Source of the DNA: Heracleum sosnowskyi
Lineage: Eukaryota; Streptophyta; Magnoliopsida; Apiales; Apiaceae
DNA length: 64,000 nt
Assembly (NCBI GenBank): GCA_030848705.1
Contig: CM061241.1
Coordinates: 81,849,178 to 81,913,177, forward strand
Direction of reading: 5' to 3'
Under the pieces are notes generated by a model. It searched no databases, was not told where the DNA came from, and saw only the letters and a program-made list of their open reading frames with translations. A program made the translations under genes and the position numbers. This document shows, in pieces, positions 1 to 12,147 of the stretch (within the stretch, counting starts at the first letter, position 1; every line of letters begins with the position of its first letter).

Positions 1-2336
1 CTTTTTTATAACTAAAATTTCTACTTTTTTTATTTTTCATAACTAAAACTTCTTATTTTCTAAAAATATCACGGGCATTTCTATTTAATAGAATAAAATA
101 ATAATATTATAATTACTAATAACTAACCGATAAGCTTTTTTTTGCCAAAGTGTATATTCTTTTTATATTTTCTAACTAATATGTCTTATAACTAAAACCT
201 CAAAAAATATACACGGGCTATTCCATTTAGTAGCATAAAATACTAATAATTACTCGATTACCTTTATTAGCCAAATCGTATATATTTTTTTTATATTTTC
301 TAACTAAAATTTCTCCTTTTCTAAAATTATCACATACGACATATATATAATTATCAGTTACCTTGAATTTGACACTAAACGCTGAAAATTAGACAATGAC
401 AGTCCTATAAATTATTAAATCATGTCGAGTCAAATAAATATTCATTATAATTTTTCGTCAATTATATTAAAAACGAAACATTGAAATTTCATCAATTATA
501 TTAAAAACGGAACATTGAAATTTTTTGTAGTCTGGTCCTCCAAAAGTTTTGTCACTCAATTCATAGCCGTTAGATATTTCTAATCAAATCGATAAGAACC
601 GTTAGATAAAATATTAAAATTATTATATAGAATATCTTTTCTATTTTTTCTAACTAAAACATCTCATTTTCCAAAAATATTGCAGACAGTTTCATTTAAT
701 AAAATAACACCAATAAAGTTATAATTGCTAATAACTAACTCATGACCTTTTTTTAGCCAAAGTGTATATTCTTTTTTATATTTTTTAACTAAAATTTCTA
801 CTTTTCTATTTTTCCTAACTAAAACCTCTCATTTCCCAAAAATATCACGGACACTTTTATTTAATAAAATAAAATAATAATATCATAATTACTAATAACT
901 AACCGATTAGTTTTTTTTCCCAAAAAGTATATTATTTTTTATATTTTCTAACTAAAATTTCTCCTAACTAAAACCTCAAAGATATTAGGGGAATTTCATT
1001 TAGTAACATAAAATATTAATAATTAACCAATTACCTTTATTAGAAGCGTATATTCTTTTTTATAACCCAAATTTCTACTTTTTTATTTTTCCTAACTAAA
1101 AACTCTCATTTTCTAAAAATATCAATTGCAGTTGTATTTAATAAAATAAATTAATAATATTATAATTACTAATTGCAGTTGCCAAAGTGTATATTCTTTT
1201 TTATATTTTCTAACTAACATGTCTCCTAACTAAAACCTCAAAAATATCACCGGCTATTCCATTTAGCAGCATAAAATACTAATATTATAAATACTAATAA
1301 TTAACCGATTACCTTTATTAACCAAATAGTATATTTTTTTATATATTTTCTAACTAAAATTTCTCCTTTTTTTAAAAATTATCACAGACGACATATATAT
1401 AATTATTAGTTATCTCGAATGCGACACTAAACGCTGAAAATTAGATAAGGACAATCCTATAAATTATTAAATCATGTCGAGTGAAATAAATATTCACTAT
1501 TATTTTCTTTAACAATTTAATATAGCAAATAAATACATAAATTAATCATCAAAATATAAAAGCAAACAAGACAACATATTAAAATTATTATTTATAATAT
1601 TAATTTTAAAAATATAAATAAAGATAAAATTTCGTCAAATATGTAGTATTATACTTTTTTTTCTTCAATATATCATAGATCAACTGTATCTTATATATAA
1701 CTAACAAAAATTAAAATTAAAAAATTAAAAATTAAGTAAGAAAATATTTAAAAGTAACACTTGCAAAAGAAAATTTTATTAGTAGTTTGGTTAGTCGTTC
1801 TTTAATTTGTTCATTCAATAGTTAACATATTTATATATAAAAAATTAACTATGATAATTAGAACGCATCTCTTAAACTTATTCATTTGGGTCGTGTGATG
1901 AGACTTTATAAGTCGATATACTTGGAACAACTTACGGGCTTATATATTTAAAAATATTTTAGTACATCTCTAAATATATTTATTTAAGCATAATTATTAC
2001 ACATCAATTAAAATAATATACTAATAAAGTATATTATTTTTAATTAGTATAATATATTATAATTAATTATCACATATTACTCTAATTATTTTAAAAGTAG
2101 GCCTAATTATTTGAAAAAATTATTTAAATAGTCCTATTTATTTTGAAAGGTTATTTATTATTTTTAACATGTCTTATTATTATAATTATAAATTGTAATA
2201 AAAAAAATATTTAGAGACCTACTTAGTTTTTTAACAAATTCATTTAATATCCAACTAATAAAAATATTATAGACAAACACAAATAATAAATTAACAATTA
2301 TTAAATAATCCGTGCATCGCACGGGTTATTGGCTAG
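1..2336 (+). mobile_element. Helitron, 3' portion (5' end off window)
   Basis: A+T-rich non-coding DNA ending in a Helitron 3' terminus: a perfect hairpin (CCGTGC-ATC-GCACGG, 2310-2324), a short spacer and CTAG at 2333-2336 followed by T. The body repeats a loose module containing AAAAATATCACGGGCA and CTAACTAAAA that recurs in the other Helitrons here. A longer block is present twice about 1052 bp apart (from about 337 and 1389), so part of the body is a diverged tandem duplication. No Rep/helicase ORF is visible, so it is non-autonomous. It may be more than one nested copy. Confidence 0.65.
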
Positions 2337-2626
2337 TATTATTAAAACCGAAACATTAAAAGTTTTGTACCTGTTTTTTGGTACGGTACGGTACTATGTG
2401 GTAATTACTTAATTACCCTTAATTATTTTTACTTAATTACCCTTACTAATTTATTTTTATTCATATATATGTATAATAAGACCCAACACTAAAATTTAAG
2501 TATTGAAACCGAGATTTATTACTTAATTCTCATTACTTGGGCCCAAAACAGAATATAAACACATATATACGTCGTAATTAGCAATCTCTTTTAAAGGTCC
2601 CGTGCATTGCACGGGATATAAGCTCC
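2337..2626 (+). mobile_element. Short Helitron remnant with decayed 3' end
   Basis: It starts directly after the CTAG of the preceding Helitron with TATTATTAAAACCGAAAC, which is the family's 5' end minus its first few bases. It ends with a perfect hairpin (CCCGTGC-ATT-GCACGGG) and then AAGCTCCT where AAGCTAGT is expected, so the CTRR signal is mutated. No coding capacity. It abuts and probably cut off the downstream part of PHD gene fragment 1. Confidence 0.55.
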
Positions 2627-2639
2627 TAATACTATAAAT

Positions 2640-3650
<1,011 letters not shown>

Positions 3651-4678
3651 CTATGTTGAAAATAGAACATAACTGTAGTCTATAGCTGAATTGTTCCCAA
3701 ACCATCAATTGGTTGGGACAGTTAGGGGGTAGGCCTGTAAATGGATCGGGTTCAGATCACCAAAATCCATTATCGAATTACTGATAAGACCGATCCAAGT
3801 CCGACCCACTAGGGTCACGGATAAACGGATCGGAGATCCTATACAATTACATTATTAGTATAAATACAAATTTAAAATTCAGAACATCTTTAATCTGAGC
3901 ACTCATCAACATTGAAAATATTATCAAAGAGGAAAACCGACAAGGCAGCAATACTACAATCTTAACAACAACTAAAGGTTCACATCCACTTTCGAAAATA
4001 CAATTACTCATATGTAGACCTCGCAATTCGGTCATGTCGTGTATTGCTGCCATATACGAACACGGCATGAAACAGGTTTGTGCACGTGAAACCCAACTAC
4101 CAACATGACACGAATAAAAAACCAAACGACACTAAAGTACATGAACTTTGTCGTGGTCGTGTACACGAAACAAAGCAAAAAGAAACAAACACGAAAAAAA
4201 TCACCAGACACTACACACAAATGTTGATTAAATCATCACATTTTTAAACTATAAAACATAAAACAAGGAAAATAGAAGGCAGTAAATCAAATCTATTATC
4301 AATGAAACAGCTATGTATCAAGCTGGTCAACAACTGAAGTAATTCACAAGCTAGAGTACACACTTAGAATACCTACTGAGAAATAAACGGACACTAGTTT
4401 AGTACAATAAAAAGAAATGAGTAACAATTTTCACTTTAGATTACCAACGAAAAAATTCACACCGAGAAATAAATGTGAGAAACATAAAACTCAAGATTAC
4501 CGGATTAGGAGTATTAAAATTGGAATAATATAATTCAAGATCTAACTCAACAAATTTTATTAAAATCAAGATCTAACACAACAAATTCACATTAAAATAA
4601 AGATCTGACTCAACAAATATGATTTGGCCGAAATATATTAAACAAATACTGTAATTCCTTACTTGATAAGCAAGTTTA
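3651..4678. other. Intron-like and intergenic DNA, no gene seen
   Basis: The part up to about 3900 matches 63.65-64.0 kb and is probably intron of the duplicated PHD gene. It includes a phrase starting TAGGCCTGTAAATGGATCGG that resembles a common plant dispersed repeat. The rest is A+T-rich with no convincing exon. Short ORFs at 3847-4220 have no recognisable domain. Confidence 0.5.
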
Positions 4679-5111
4679 TGTCAGGAACTAGTGAGTTCTT
4701 GACTGTTCTTGAGTCTATTTTTGGTAATTTCTGTTTATAGATGCAAGATAACAGCTAGATTAAGAATAAGAACAGAGATTCAGAAGAGATTTAGATGAGA
4801 AACAGAAGAAATAGATGAGAAATCAGATCAGAATTGAGATGAGAGATAGAAAACCTAGAGAGAGAAAGAGATGAGAAGTTAGTTATAGAGAGAGAAAGAA
4901 GATTGGAGGCAAATTGCCAAATTTCATATATTCAAGTTAATCTGAAATTACAACTGGTAGATCTATTTATAGACTTTACAGACTCTGCTAACTTGTCTTG
5001 TAACTACTTCTGGAAAGACATAACTGCCCTGACTCAATACTGGCTACTAATAACTTAATATCTCAAGCAACTCCTGGTAAGTACTAATACTAATATATGT
5101 CTATCCTGACA
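4679..5111 (-). repeat. 3' LTR of the 4.7-7.9 kb element
   Basis: A 433-bp LTR bounded by TGTCAGGA and TCCTGACA, an 8-bp terminal inverted repeat with the usual TG...CA ends. Its left 118 bp are repeated at 7773-7889. Confidence 0.8.
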
Positions 5112-5124
5112 TTTCTTCCCCCTT
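5112..5124 (-). other. Polypurine tract
   Basis: On the minus strand AAGGGGGAAGAAA sits directly against the 3' LTR, the expected place for plus-strand DNA priming. Confidence 0.75.
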
Positions 5125-5225
5125 GAAAATTAACCATGTCCTCATTGTTCTTTCACTTCTCAACTTTTTTTTTTCTGGCATGAAGTACATCTCTCCTTTT
5201 TCTGTCATGTACAAATCTTTTCCAT

Positions 5226-6662
5226 TCAGGACATCTTGCAGCAATTGTTGATATATAGAATCCCATTAAGTATCCTGAAAACACCTCCTCCTGGATCAAA
5301 GATAGTTATTGTACACTTGTTTCTCCAGGCCTCCTTAACTTCAAGTCTTGCTATCTTGCATGGGCTGCCTTGTTTCAGCACAATGTACCTGTATGGTATT
5401 ACAATCATCCAAGTTGCCATAGAATAAACATATTGTTGATTTATCTCATCCACAATATTATCAAACTGATCATTCACTTTTTGAGTGCTCTGGCCCTGTA
5501 AACTAGCTGAATTCTCAATCTCAATGATGAAATCTGTCCTTTGCCACTGAGAATGTCCCTTCCATAGCTGCTCTATTGCCTGAAAATTCAAGCTAGTATC
5601 CTCCCAAGGCCTAAGCTGTCCATCAACTGAGATTTTCATTACAGCTTCTTCCAATTTGGCCTCACTCTTGAACATATCTTTGAACTTGTTCTGAACACCT
5701 TTTAACTGTTTGTTTTGCACCTGGCCACCAGGATCAAAGATAAGGATATTATCCTTGGCAAAATTGCTAGATTTGATACCCAAATCATAAGAAATTTCAG
5801 TTGTTGGAAAATCTTTGACACTTCTTTTGCTATCGAAAGCCTCAATAATGTCTCTGTTGGTGGGAATCATTGAGGAAACTTCTTCAAACTGGATTGATAT
5901 CATCTCATTATTTAAATTGTTATTGCCAACCCCTTGTTGCAAGTCTTGTATGTTTGCAAATTCTGCCAGCCCCATTGAGCTTTCCTTTGTGCAGATTTCA
6001 GTTTCCCTTGCACCTGCTTCCTTAATGACATCAATAGAATCAATTAATCTATGTCCACCTTTAACTAAAACAGTTTTTCTTTCAGAATTCATGTCGAACA
6101 GCAATTTACACCTGGGTGAATAGGGTAAACACTTAATCAGGTGGTTCACATAGAAAAGTTCAAGTTTCTCTCTTGGAAACTTTCCAACAGTGCCACTCTC
6201 ACTGAGATAGTGATTTTGAGCTCCCAGAATTACATCACTCTTTGCCTTCAAGGTTTCAGATGCTTGTCCACCATCAATTAGGAGTTGCGTCACTCCTTTG
6301 TTTTCCTCAGCACTAGTCATCTTGTAGTTTACTTGGATTTCCTTGGAAGAATGCTGCTGACTACTTCCAATTTCCTTGTCAAAGTCTTTTGAGGAATTTA
6401 CATCTTGGTCTTTTAGAACAACGTAAGGTGCAGGCTGCAACCTCAACTTATCCAGTTCTGTGGATGCTATCAAATCTTTTGACATTTGAAGCTTTGGCCC
6501 AGACTTTGTTGTCACATCTAGATCTTCTTTATCATCAGAATTCATCTCCTTTGATTCTATTCTGAAATCAGATGTGCATTGAAGCTCCTTAACACCACTG
6601 GAATTTCCTTCTTCAAAATTCTTCTTAGGCTGAAAGAATCCTCCAGTCCCAAAGCTATACAA
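5226..6662 (-). CDS. Unfamiliar 478-residue ORF of the LTR element
   Basis: I do not recognise this protein. It is hydrophilic, rich in Lys, Glu, Ser and Asp, with no membrane segment, zinc knuckle or catalytic motif. A short phrase FDPGG appears twice, once in the middle (IFDPGGQVQNKQL) and once near the C-terminus (IFDPGGGVFRIL). It lies between leader and polypurine tract, where gag would be. It overlaps the 140-residue ORF by about 100 bp in another frame, so the two may be one protein broken by a frameshift or joined by programmed shifting. Its first Met lies inside the overlap and need not be a true start. Confidence 0.5.
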   Translation of the reverse strand: MYSFGTGGFFQPKKNFEEGNSSGVKELQCTSDFRIESKEMNSDDKEDLDVTTKSGPKLQMSKDLIASTELDKLRLQPAPYVVLKDQDVNSSKDFDKEIGSSQQHSSKEIQVNYKMTSAEENKGVTQLLIDGGQASETLKAKSDVILGAQNHYLSESGTVGKFPREKLELFYVNHLIKCLPYSPRCKLLFDMNSERKTVLVKGGHRLIDSIDVIKEAGARETEICTKESSMGLAEFANIQDLQQGVGNNNLNNEMISIQFEEVSSMIPTNRDIIEAFDSKRSVKDFPTTEISYDLGIKSSNFAKDNILIFDPGGQVQNKQLKGVQNKFKDMFKSEAKLEEAVMKISVDGQLRPWEDTSLNFQAIEQLWKGHSQWQRTDFIIEIENSASLQGQSTQKVNDQFDNIVDEINQQYVYSMATWMIVIPYRYIVLKQGSPCKIARLEVKEAWRNKCTITIFDPGGGVFRILNGILYINNCCKMS

Positions 6663-6979
6663 ATGACTTCATCAGAATGCCAATCCTCTTTATCTTCACC
6701 GGGCAACTCATCAAACTTCGGAGAATTTAATTTGAGATGGTGGAATGATTCGAGTAGATCATTTCCTGGTGACCTAGATTTGACAGAAGGATTCACAAAT
6801 CTAGCTTCTCCTTTCTTCTTAGCTTTCATTTTTTTTATTAATTCCAACTTCTGAGCAGCCAATTCAATTAACTCCTCCAACTCCTGAAATCTCTTATTAG
6901 ACTTCTCTATATAGCACAAAAACTGTTGTTGGACCTCTTGCAACAATTCATTATACGATTCCTCACTTTCCTCCTCCAT
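6557..6979 (-). CDS. N-terminal gag-like ORF, 140 residues
   Basis: It begins with an acidic stretch followed by heptad-like Leu/Ile spacing (about residues 10-55), predicted to form a coiled coil, then a basic KKMKAKKKGEARF patch. The phrase LNSPKFDELPGEDKEDW is loosely like the PKFDG...W start of plant gag domains, but the match is weak. The start at 6979 is the first ATG of the internal ORF. Translation would run off frame into the 478-residue ORF. A non-canonical Gag is the best guess. Confidence 0.4.
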   Translation of the reverse strand: MEEESEESYNELLQEVQQQFLCYIEKSNKRFQELEELIELAAQKLELIKKMKAKKKGEARFVNPSVKSRSPGNDLLESFHHLKLNSPKFDELPGEDKEDWHSDEVICIALGLEDSFSLRRILKKEIPVVLRSFNAHLISE

Positions 6980-7757
6980 TTATACCTCTACCCTAACCTC
7001 CAAAAACTTCAATATCCTCGACTAAGCACACTAGAATTCTACTCATTCAGTCACCACAACTAATCAGTTCTGCACAACAATACTACAATACTTCACACAA
7101 TTCAATCAACAAAACTAAGTAGGTCTAGCAACTCCAGTCAAAACCACAAAAACAATCACCTCAGCAACAAATCAAACAGTTTACAGAAATCTGACCAGAT
7201 GAAAGTTAACAATTTCAAAGCAGTACTTCTTTCAGTCAAATGATCAAACAGTTTCAAGGCACTGCTACAAGTACTTAACAGCTTCACAACACACCAACAA
7301 CCATTACACACAGTCAATTCCTCAAACACATTCAATGCACATTCACTACCTAGTTCAATCTCCACCAGAATCCACAACACTTCACAGAACTTGTTCTCAA
7401 TACAGATCAATCACAGTTTCACCCCAATTCACAGAATCTCAGTTCACAAAACTACCTTTAAATCACTAAATCAACCAATTTACTACCAACGCACTCTTAT
7501 TTTTGTGATTTTCTAATATTGAAGCACTAAAACTAGTAAAACTGATGTAAACGAACAGGAATCAACATCTTCTTACTCCAAATTTCACAATCAAACATCA
7601 ATAACTACATATCTATGTAGAACAAGCCTAAAACAGAGTACCTGACTGATTTGAGTAAAGATCAAAACTTAAAACTGCGATTACAAAGATCTTTATACCG
7701 CACCACTCGTTTTCAACAGCACAACACAGATGAAGCAGTAGTTGGATCAATTTCACA

Positions 7758-7769
7758 GCTCTGATACCA
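7758..7769 (-). other. Primer binding site, initiator-Met tRNA
   Basis: On the minus strand TGGTATCAGAGC begins three bases inside the 5' LTR, the standard plant initiator-Met tRNA primer site. Confidence 0.85.
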
Positions 7770-7772
7770 ATT

Positions 7773-7889
7773 TGTCAGGAACTACTTAGTTCTTGACTGT
7801 TCTTGAGTCTATTTTTGGTATTTTCTGTTTATAGATGCAAGATAACAGCTAGATTAAGAATAAGAACAGAGATTCAGAAGAGATTTAGA
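7773..7889 (-). repeat. Truncated 5' LTR
   Basis: 117 bp matching the first 118 bp of the LTR at 4679-5111, with differences near the start (CTACTTAG against CTAGTGAG). The match stops abruptly at 7889. The missing part would include U3, so this copy should lack its own promoter. Confidence 0.8.
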
Positions 7890-8104
7890 CACTTATTTTA
7901 CAAATGTAAAATATATAAAAAATAGGTATAATTTGACTTATGTGAAGGTTATATATCGAATCCCCGCACCCGTGTCCAATTTCGGATCCATATACACGAA
8001 TCCTAAGTTTTTAGAAACTAAGAGTCTGACACTTGGATCCGCACCCGTGTCCGACACCCGTACCCGAGTCCGGGTAACTTAGCAAATAACTAATACTCGG
8101 CTAA

Positions 8105-8941
8105 TCTATACTATCTTATAAAATACGAAACATTAAAAGTTTTGGTACCTGTTTTTTGGTACGGTACTTGCCTTGTTTATATTATTTTACTTTTTCTATT
8201 TTTTCTAAAAAAATCTCCTCCTTTTGCAAAAATATCACGGGCAATTACCTTTTTCAACTAAAACATGTTACTTTTTCTATTTTTCCTTACTAAAATCCTT
8301 TAATACTTTTAATTACGGACAATTACCTTTTTCAACTAAAACATGTTACTTTTTCTATTTTTACTTAATAAAACCTCTTCTTTTTCAAAAATATCACGGG
8401 CAAACCATTACTTACTTATTTTAAAATCTATTTTAATACTTTTAATCATTTAACAAATTTTAACACACCTATTTATTTTTTTTAACAATACTATATTATT
8501 AAAGACGAAACGTTAAAAGTTTTGGTACTTGTTTTTTGGTATGGTACTGGCCTTATTTATATTATTTTACTTTTTGTAAAAAAATATCCTCCTTTTGCAA
8601 AAATATCACGAACAATTACCTCTTTCAACTAAAACATGTTACTTTTTCTATTTTTCCTTACTAAAATCCTTTAATACTTTTAATTACGGACAATTACCTT
8701 TTTCAAATAAAACATGTTACTTTCTCTATTTTTACTTAATAAAACTCCTTTTTCAAAAATATCACGGGCAAACCGTTACTTATTTTAAAATCGATTTTAA
8801 TACTTTAAATCATTTAACAAAGTTCAACACACCTACATATTTTTTTAAACAAATGTAATTAATAAAATTTTAAAACGTAAATAATAAAAATAACAATTAA
8901 TTATTAAAAACAATCCGTGCATCGCACGGGTTTTAAGCTAG
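8105..8941 (+). mobile_element. Non-autonomous Helitron, complete ends
   Basis: 5' TC (TCTATACTATC) preceded by A, 3' hairpin CCGTGC-ATC-GCACGG followed by TTTTAAGCTAG and T, so it sits between host A and T as Helitrons do. Inside, a second 5'-like end (CTATATTATTAAAGACGAAAC) begins near 8490, so the element is a head-to-tail pair in which the first copy lacks a 3' end. The two overlapping ORFs inside come from a repeated low-complexity module and are not genes. Confidence 0.75.
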
Positions 8942-9432
8942 TAATCATAAATCCAATATTTTTAAAAATTTAAAATCCATAGACCAGTTTCATACCCCAG
9001 GGGAACGTTAACCTTCACAATGTGGGAAAGTGAGAACTTAGCCCAATACAGTGGGAAACTGCAATCTTAGTATCTGTTGTTATAATAAAAAGCATGAACT
9101 TGGCCATAGTGTGTGGACTAGGGAAATAAACGATCCGGTATGAATTTAATATTCCAGAGAGGTGGACATGCATTCGTTGTTGTCTGAAATTAAAGACTAG
9201 AAGGTTAAAATTGAAACCCTAACTAAAATTTAGCAAGACATTATATGTTGATATCTCACTCATCCACTAAAGTAAATTCCATCAACATTTGTGGACCAAT
9301 AAGACTACACATCTGCATGTCATATGGGCCAATTGGGAATCTTAACAATTACAAAGAGGAAAGCAACAAATACAAAGTATTTCTCTATGACATACGCGAA
9401 AAAATAATAAATAGGGACTTTATAGAAATAAC
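8942..9432. other. Intron-like DNA beside PHD pseudogene 2
   Basis: Part of this (about 9310-9430) matches the DNA just below the PHD exons at 2.64-2.74 kb and 62.7-62.8 kb, so it is downstream intron of the broken gene copy. No exon is seen. Confidence 0.5.
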
Positions 9433-9689
9433 CTGAAGAGACTAAGTAATTATCTGCACCTTCTGCTTTCTGCACCCATGTATTATTCTGGGCATTACCA
9501 GATCTAGTAGGGTCATTGCTCTGAATATTTGGAAGGACCAGACTTAGGATTCCTTTTCACCGTATAAGAAGAATCCGCAGGAATAACTTTTGAGGCTTCA
9601 CCCGAGCCATATCATGGTCAGATGCTACATCCATATCATGGTCAGATGCCACAGATTCAGACGGCCTGCTACGGTTTCTAAAGCAATAG
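9433..9689 (-). pseudogene. PHD-finger gene fragment 2, frameshifted exon
   Basis: The exon homologous to 2748-2951 and 62814-63020, still bounded by a GTTTTCAG-type acceptor and GT donor. It opens with YCFRNRSRPS. A block VASDHDM is repeated in tandem. One base is then missing relative to the other two copies near the KIIPAG codons, after which stops appear (TGA and TAG within the following CAATGACCCTACTAG). It cannot encode the protein segment. The first half of the PHD finger should lie to the right but only a weak, altered likeness is visible around 9.90-9.96 kb. Confidence 0.7.
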
Positions 9690-11450
9690 CTGAAAACCAG
9701 GAAACTTATTAAGAAAATTTATAAGAACAATAACATTATAACAAGATCAATAATATTAATCAAAAGGAACTTATTAGTAGACCTCATAGAATATATATGA
9801 AATGAAAGGTGCAGAAAAGTGGTTTAGTTAATTTTAATGAGAAATTTGACCTCATAGAATGTTTTGTGTGTCGACTATACCACAGCAGAGTTAAAGAGGA
9901 ATCCAAACACCATACTAGTGTTAATCATGTAGAATGCTCCCCTGCTAAAGCCTTGTTTAATCAGTAAAAACAGCAATGTCAAAACTCTTACCTATAGCTA
10001 TATGTGATATTGCACAGTTTTCTTCAGAAGGTGATGGCTACTGCTGGTAGAATGTTGTTGGTTATATTAAAATAGATATCAAGTACTACCTTCATTTCAA
10101 AATACTTGTCCACTTTTGACTTCTGACACGTATTTTAAAGTGCATTGACCAGATAGTTATATAAATTATTTTTCAAAATTTCTTTTTTTGAATAGAAGTT
10201 TGATATTTAAATTTTTATTCACAAAAAGAAAATATAGTTGACATGTATTGTGAAACAGAGGGAGTAATATAGTTGCTATTTATCAAAATAGATACCGCAC
10301 AAATAAATGAGATGCCTTTATGGTTTCCAAATATATGCTCAAAAGTGATATTATGAATGCAGCCAAATCTTCTAATATATCTTCTTTCATTATATATTTG
10401 ATTTGGAAGGTTGAATGTGGGAATATTTTGAATAAAGATGATGTTAAAAAAATATTTTGTGCGAGAGTTAATGAAGGATAACAACATTGTCTTAAGAATT
10501 GAGTGTAAATAAGGGAAAGGGAGAGGGGATGTGTGGGCTTCAAGACCATGTACTGATTTTCAAGATAAGTATCTCGAATCGTGTCACTATTTTTGATGAT
10601 GTATTTGGAGATCTAGCTACACTTCTTAAACTTACTTAAACTTTAGCTATCAGGTTAAGAAGCAATGAATTTAAGAAAAAAAAGATTAGCTATGATATCG
10701 GGTTAGGCGAAGACATTACACAAAATGGAGGGAATGCATTGGAATACATTTATATATATACATTACTATATATATGATTACATATGGCGTCCACCATGGC
10801 GTCCTGACCCTGTTCCAGCGACATGTCGCCATTGCGCCGTACAAACAATGGTATACATATATACACACACATCTACAAACATATAGAAAGTCACCTTCAA
10901 AGCACCAGTATATCTGCAAGTATTATTTGTTGACCTACAATTTTTTTCAACGACAACAATTAATGATTTGTTTTCACAACCATGAATTTGGCACAGATTT
11001 CACGTCGTGTCCCGTGTCGAAATAGCCGAGTCGGAGTAACACAACCAGCAATGGGTATAAGCCCTTATTAAAGGATTAGATGAGGCGCAGTGGATCATTT
11101 ATCCTCATCCCAAATAATTCAATAAAATTGGAAGTATGATGCACAAGCAAATTTAGCATATATAGATGACTTGCTCCTAAAGAATATGAGCATTGGCATG
11201 AACACAACCGTAAACAGAAAAGGTATTATATCCTAATAAAATAATGTGAACTTGATCTATATACAATATGCTTAGAGTATAGACTACATATGGTAATGGA
11301 TATCATCAAAGTCTAAACGTTCTAATGGATTCAAGTAGCACGAGTTTGTCTAATAAAAATAAAAACAAGAAAATAATAATAACAATAATTTTAAAAAACA
11401 ACAACAAATATGAATATTGTGAATCTCGCATATAAAAAAACAAAGAATTA
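9690..11450. other. Decayed gene and intergenic DNA
   Basis: Apart from the MITE at 10086-10264 I see no secure gene. A donor-like GTAAGAG lies on the minus strand near 9985, and the text before it could be a degenerate exon. A G+C-rich block at 10782-10843 holds repeated GGCGTCC and CATGGCG words and is unlike its surroundings. Confidence 0.4.
10086..10264. mobile_element. Stowaway-like MITE
   Basis: Terminal inverted repeats CTACCTTCATTTCAAAATAC and, read from the other end, CTCCCTCTGTTTCACAATAC, flanked by TA on both sides (10084-10085 and 10265-10266). About 179 bp and non-coding. The TIR consensus and TA duplication fit Stowaway (Tc1/mariner-derived). Confidence 0.85.
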
Positions 11451-11720
11451 CCTAGAAACTGTATGGGAGGAGATTCATGGAGCACTTTCTTCATTGTTTT
11501 CTGCAAGTATTAATCAACCGTAAGCAATTCATATATATATATAATTCAAATTTGCAATTAAAAAATTCACAGATATAAAACAAATCAGTAAAATCATATA
11601 TAGATTGGCACCTTATATGAAAGCAGCAGCTGCTGCTTACACCGGCAGAGAACTCTCTTCTGCAGCTCGATCGCCAATTGAAATTGTTTATATTATGGAT
11701 ACAAACTTCTGTCTCTATAA
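11451..11720 (-). pseudogene. Possible 5' exons of the PHD pseudogene 2 or another gene
   Basis: A small exon at about 11451-11500 lies between an ATACTTGCAG acceptor and a TTTCTAG/GTAATT donor, with an ATG opening MKKVLHESPPIQFL. To its right, a candidate 5' exon (about 11608-11720) ends at AAG/GTGCCA. This resembles a leader exon followed by a start-codon exon. Membership in the PHD gene is inferred only from strand and position. Confidence 0.3.
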
Positions 11721-11947
11721 ATTCATGGGTTTTCATCATCAAAGGGGCAAAATGAGATTATTAGAAGAAAAAAAAACTTCATACGAAATCACCAACATCC
11801 CCCTTCTCAAGTTATTGCTCGGTCCTTTTTTACTTTCTTTTAAATAGGGTTAAAAAGATTACGCATCTTAAACAAAAATATTAATTAAATAATTTATTTT
11901 CTTGTTTATTCATTATAATTTTATTAATTTTAGATAAGTTCTTATTA

Positions 11948-11994
11948 CTAGCTTATAGCCGTGCGATGCACGGTTACTTAAACTTTATTTATAA
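11948..11994 (-). mobile_element. Helitron 3' terminus, minus strand
   Basis: Reverse-orientation end: CTAG (11948-11951) preceded by A, then hairpin CCGTGC-GAT-GCACGG at 11959-11973. The body extends to the right but is interrupted 47 bp in by another Helitron end. The 5' end was not found. Confidence 0.6.
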
Positions 11995-12147
11995 CTAGTT
12001 TACCAAGCCGCGTTTCGCAGCGGTTTTATAATAATTTCTCTAAATATTTTCGAAAACTATTCTACAAAATATGTTTTTTAATATAAATTTAAGTTTTGTT
12101 TTGAATTCTATATAAATTTTTGTTTTGAATTCCATATATATATATAT
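11995..12147 (-). mobile_element. Second Helitron 3' terminus, minus strand, nested
   Basis: CTAG (11995-11998) preceded by A, then an imperfect G+C-rich hairpin (12008-12023) of a different family from the GTGCATCGCAC type. It appears to have inserted into the Helitron ending at 11948. The right limit is uncertain; I stop at the LTR-like sequence. Confidence 0.45.

Larger units (their letters stand above)
4679..7889 (-). mobile_element. LTR retrotransposon with truncated 5' LTR, possibly non-autonomous
   Basis: Read on the minus strand: truncated 5' LTR (7773-7889), initiator-Met tRNA primer site (7758-7769), long untranslated leader, two overlapping ORFs (6979-6557 and 6662-5226), purine tract (5124-5112), full 3' LTR (5111-4679). 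The shared LTR portion is nearly identical. No protease, integrase or reverse transcriptase motif is visible in about 2.6 kb of internal DNA, so the element would depend on another for movement. The outer part of the 5' LTR is missing, so no target duplication can be checked; the left flank is GTTTA. Confidence 0.75.

Noticed and set aside
8224..8858. Two similar ORFs (66 and 87 codons)
   Set aside because: They come from the repeated A+T-rich module of a Helitron and have no conserved start or domain.
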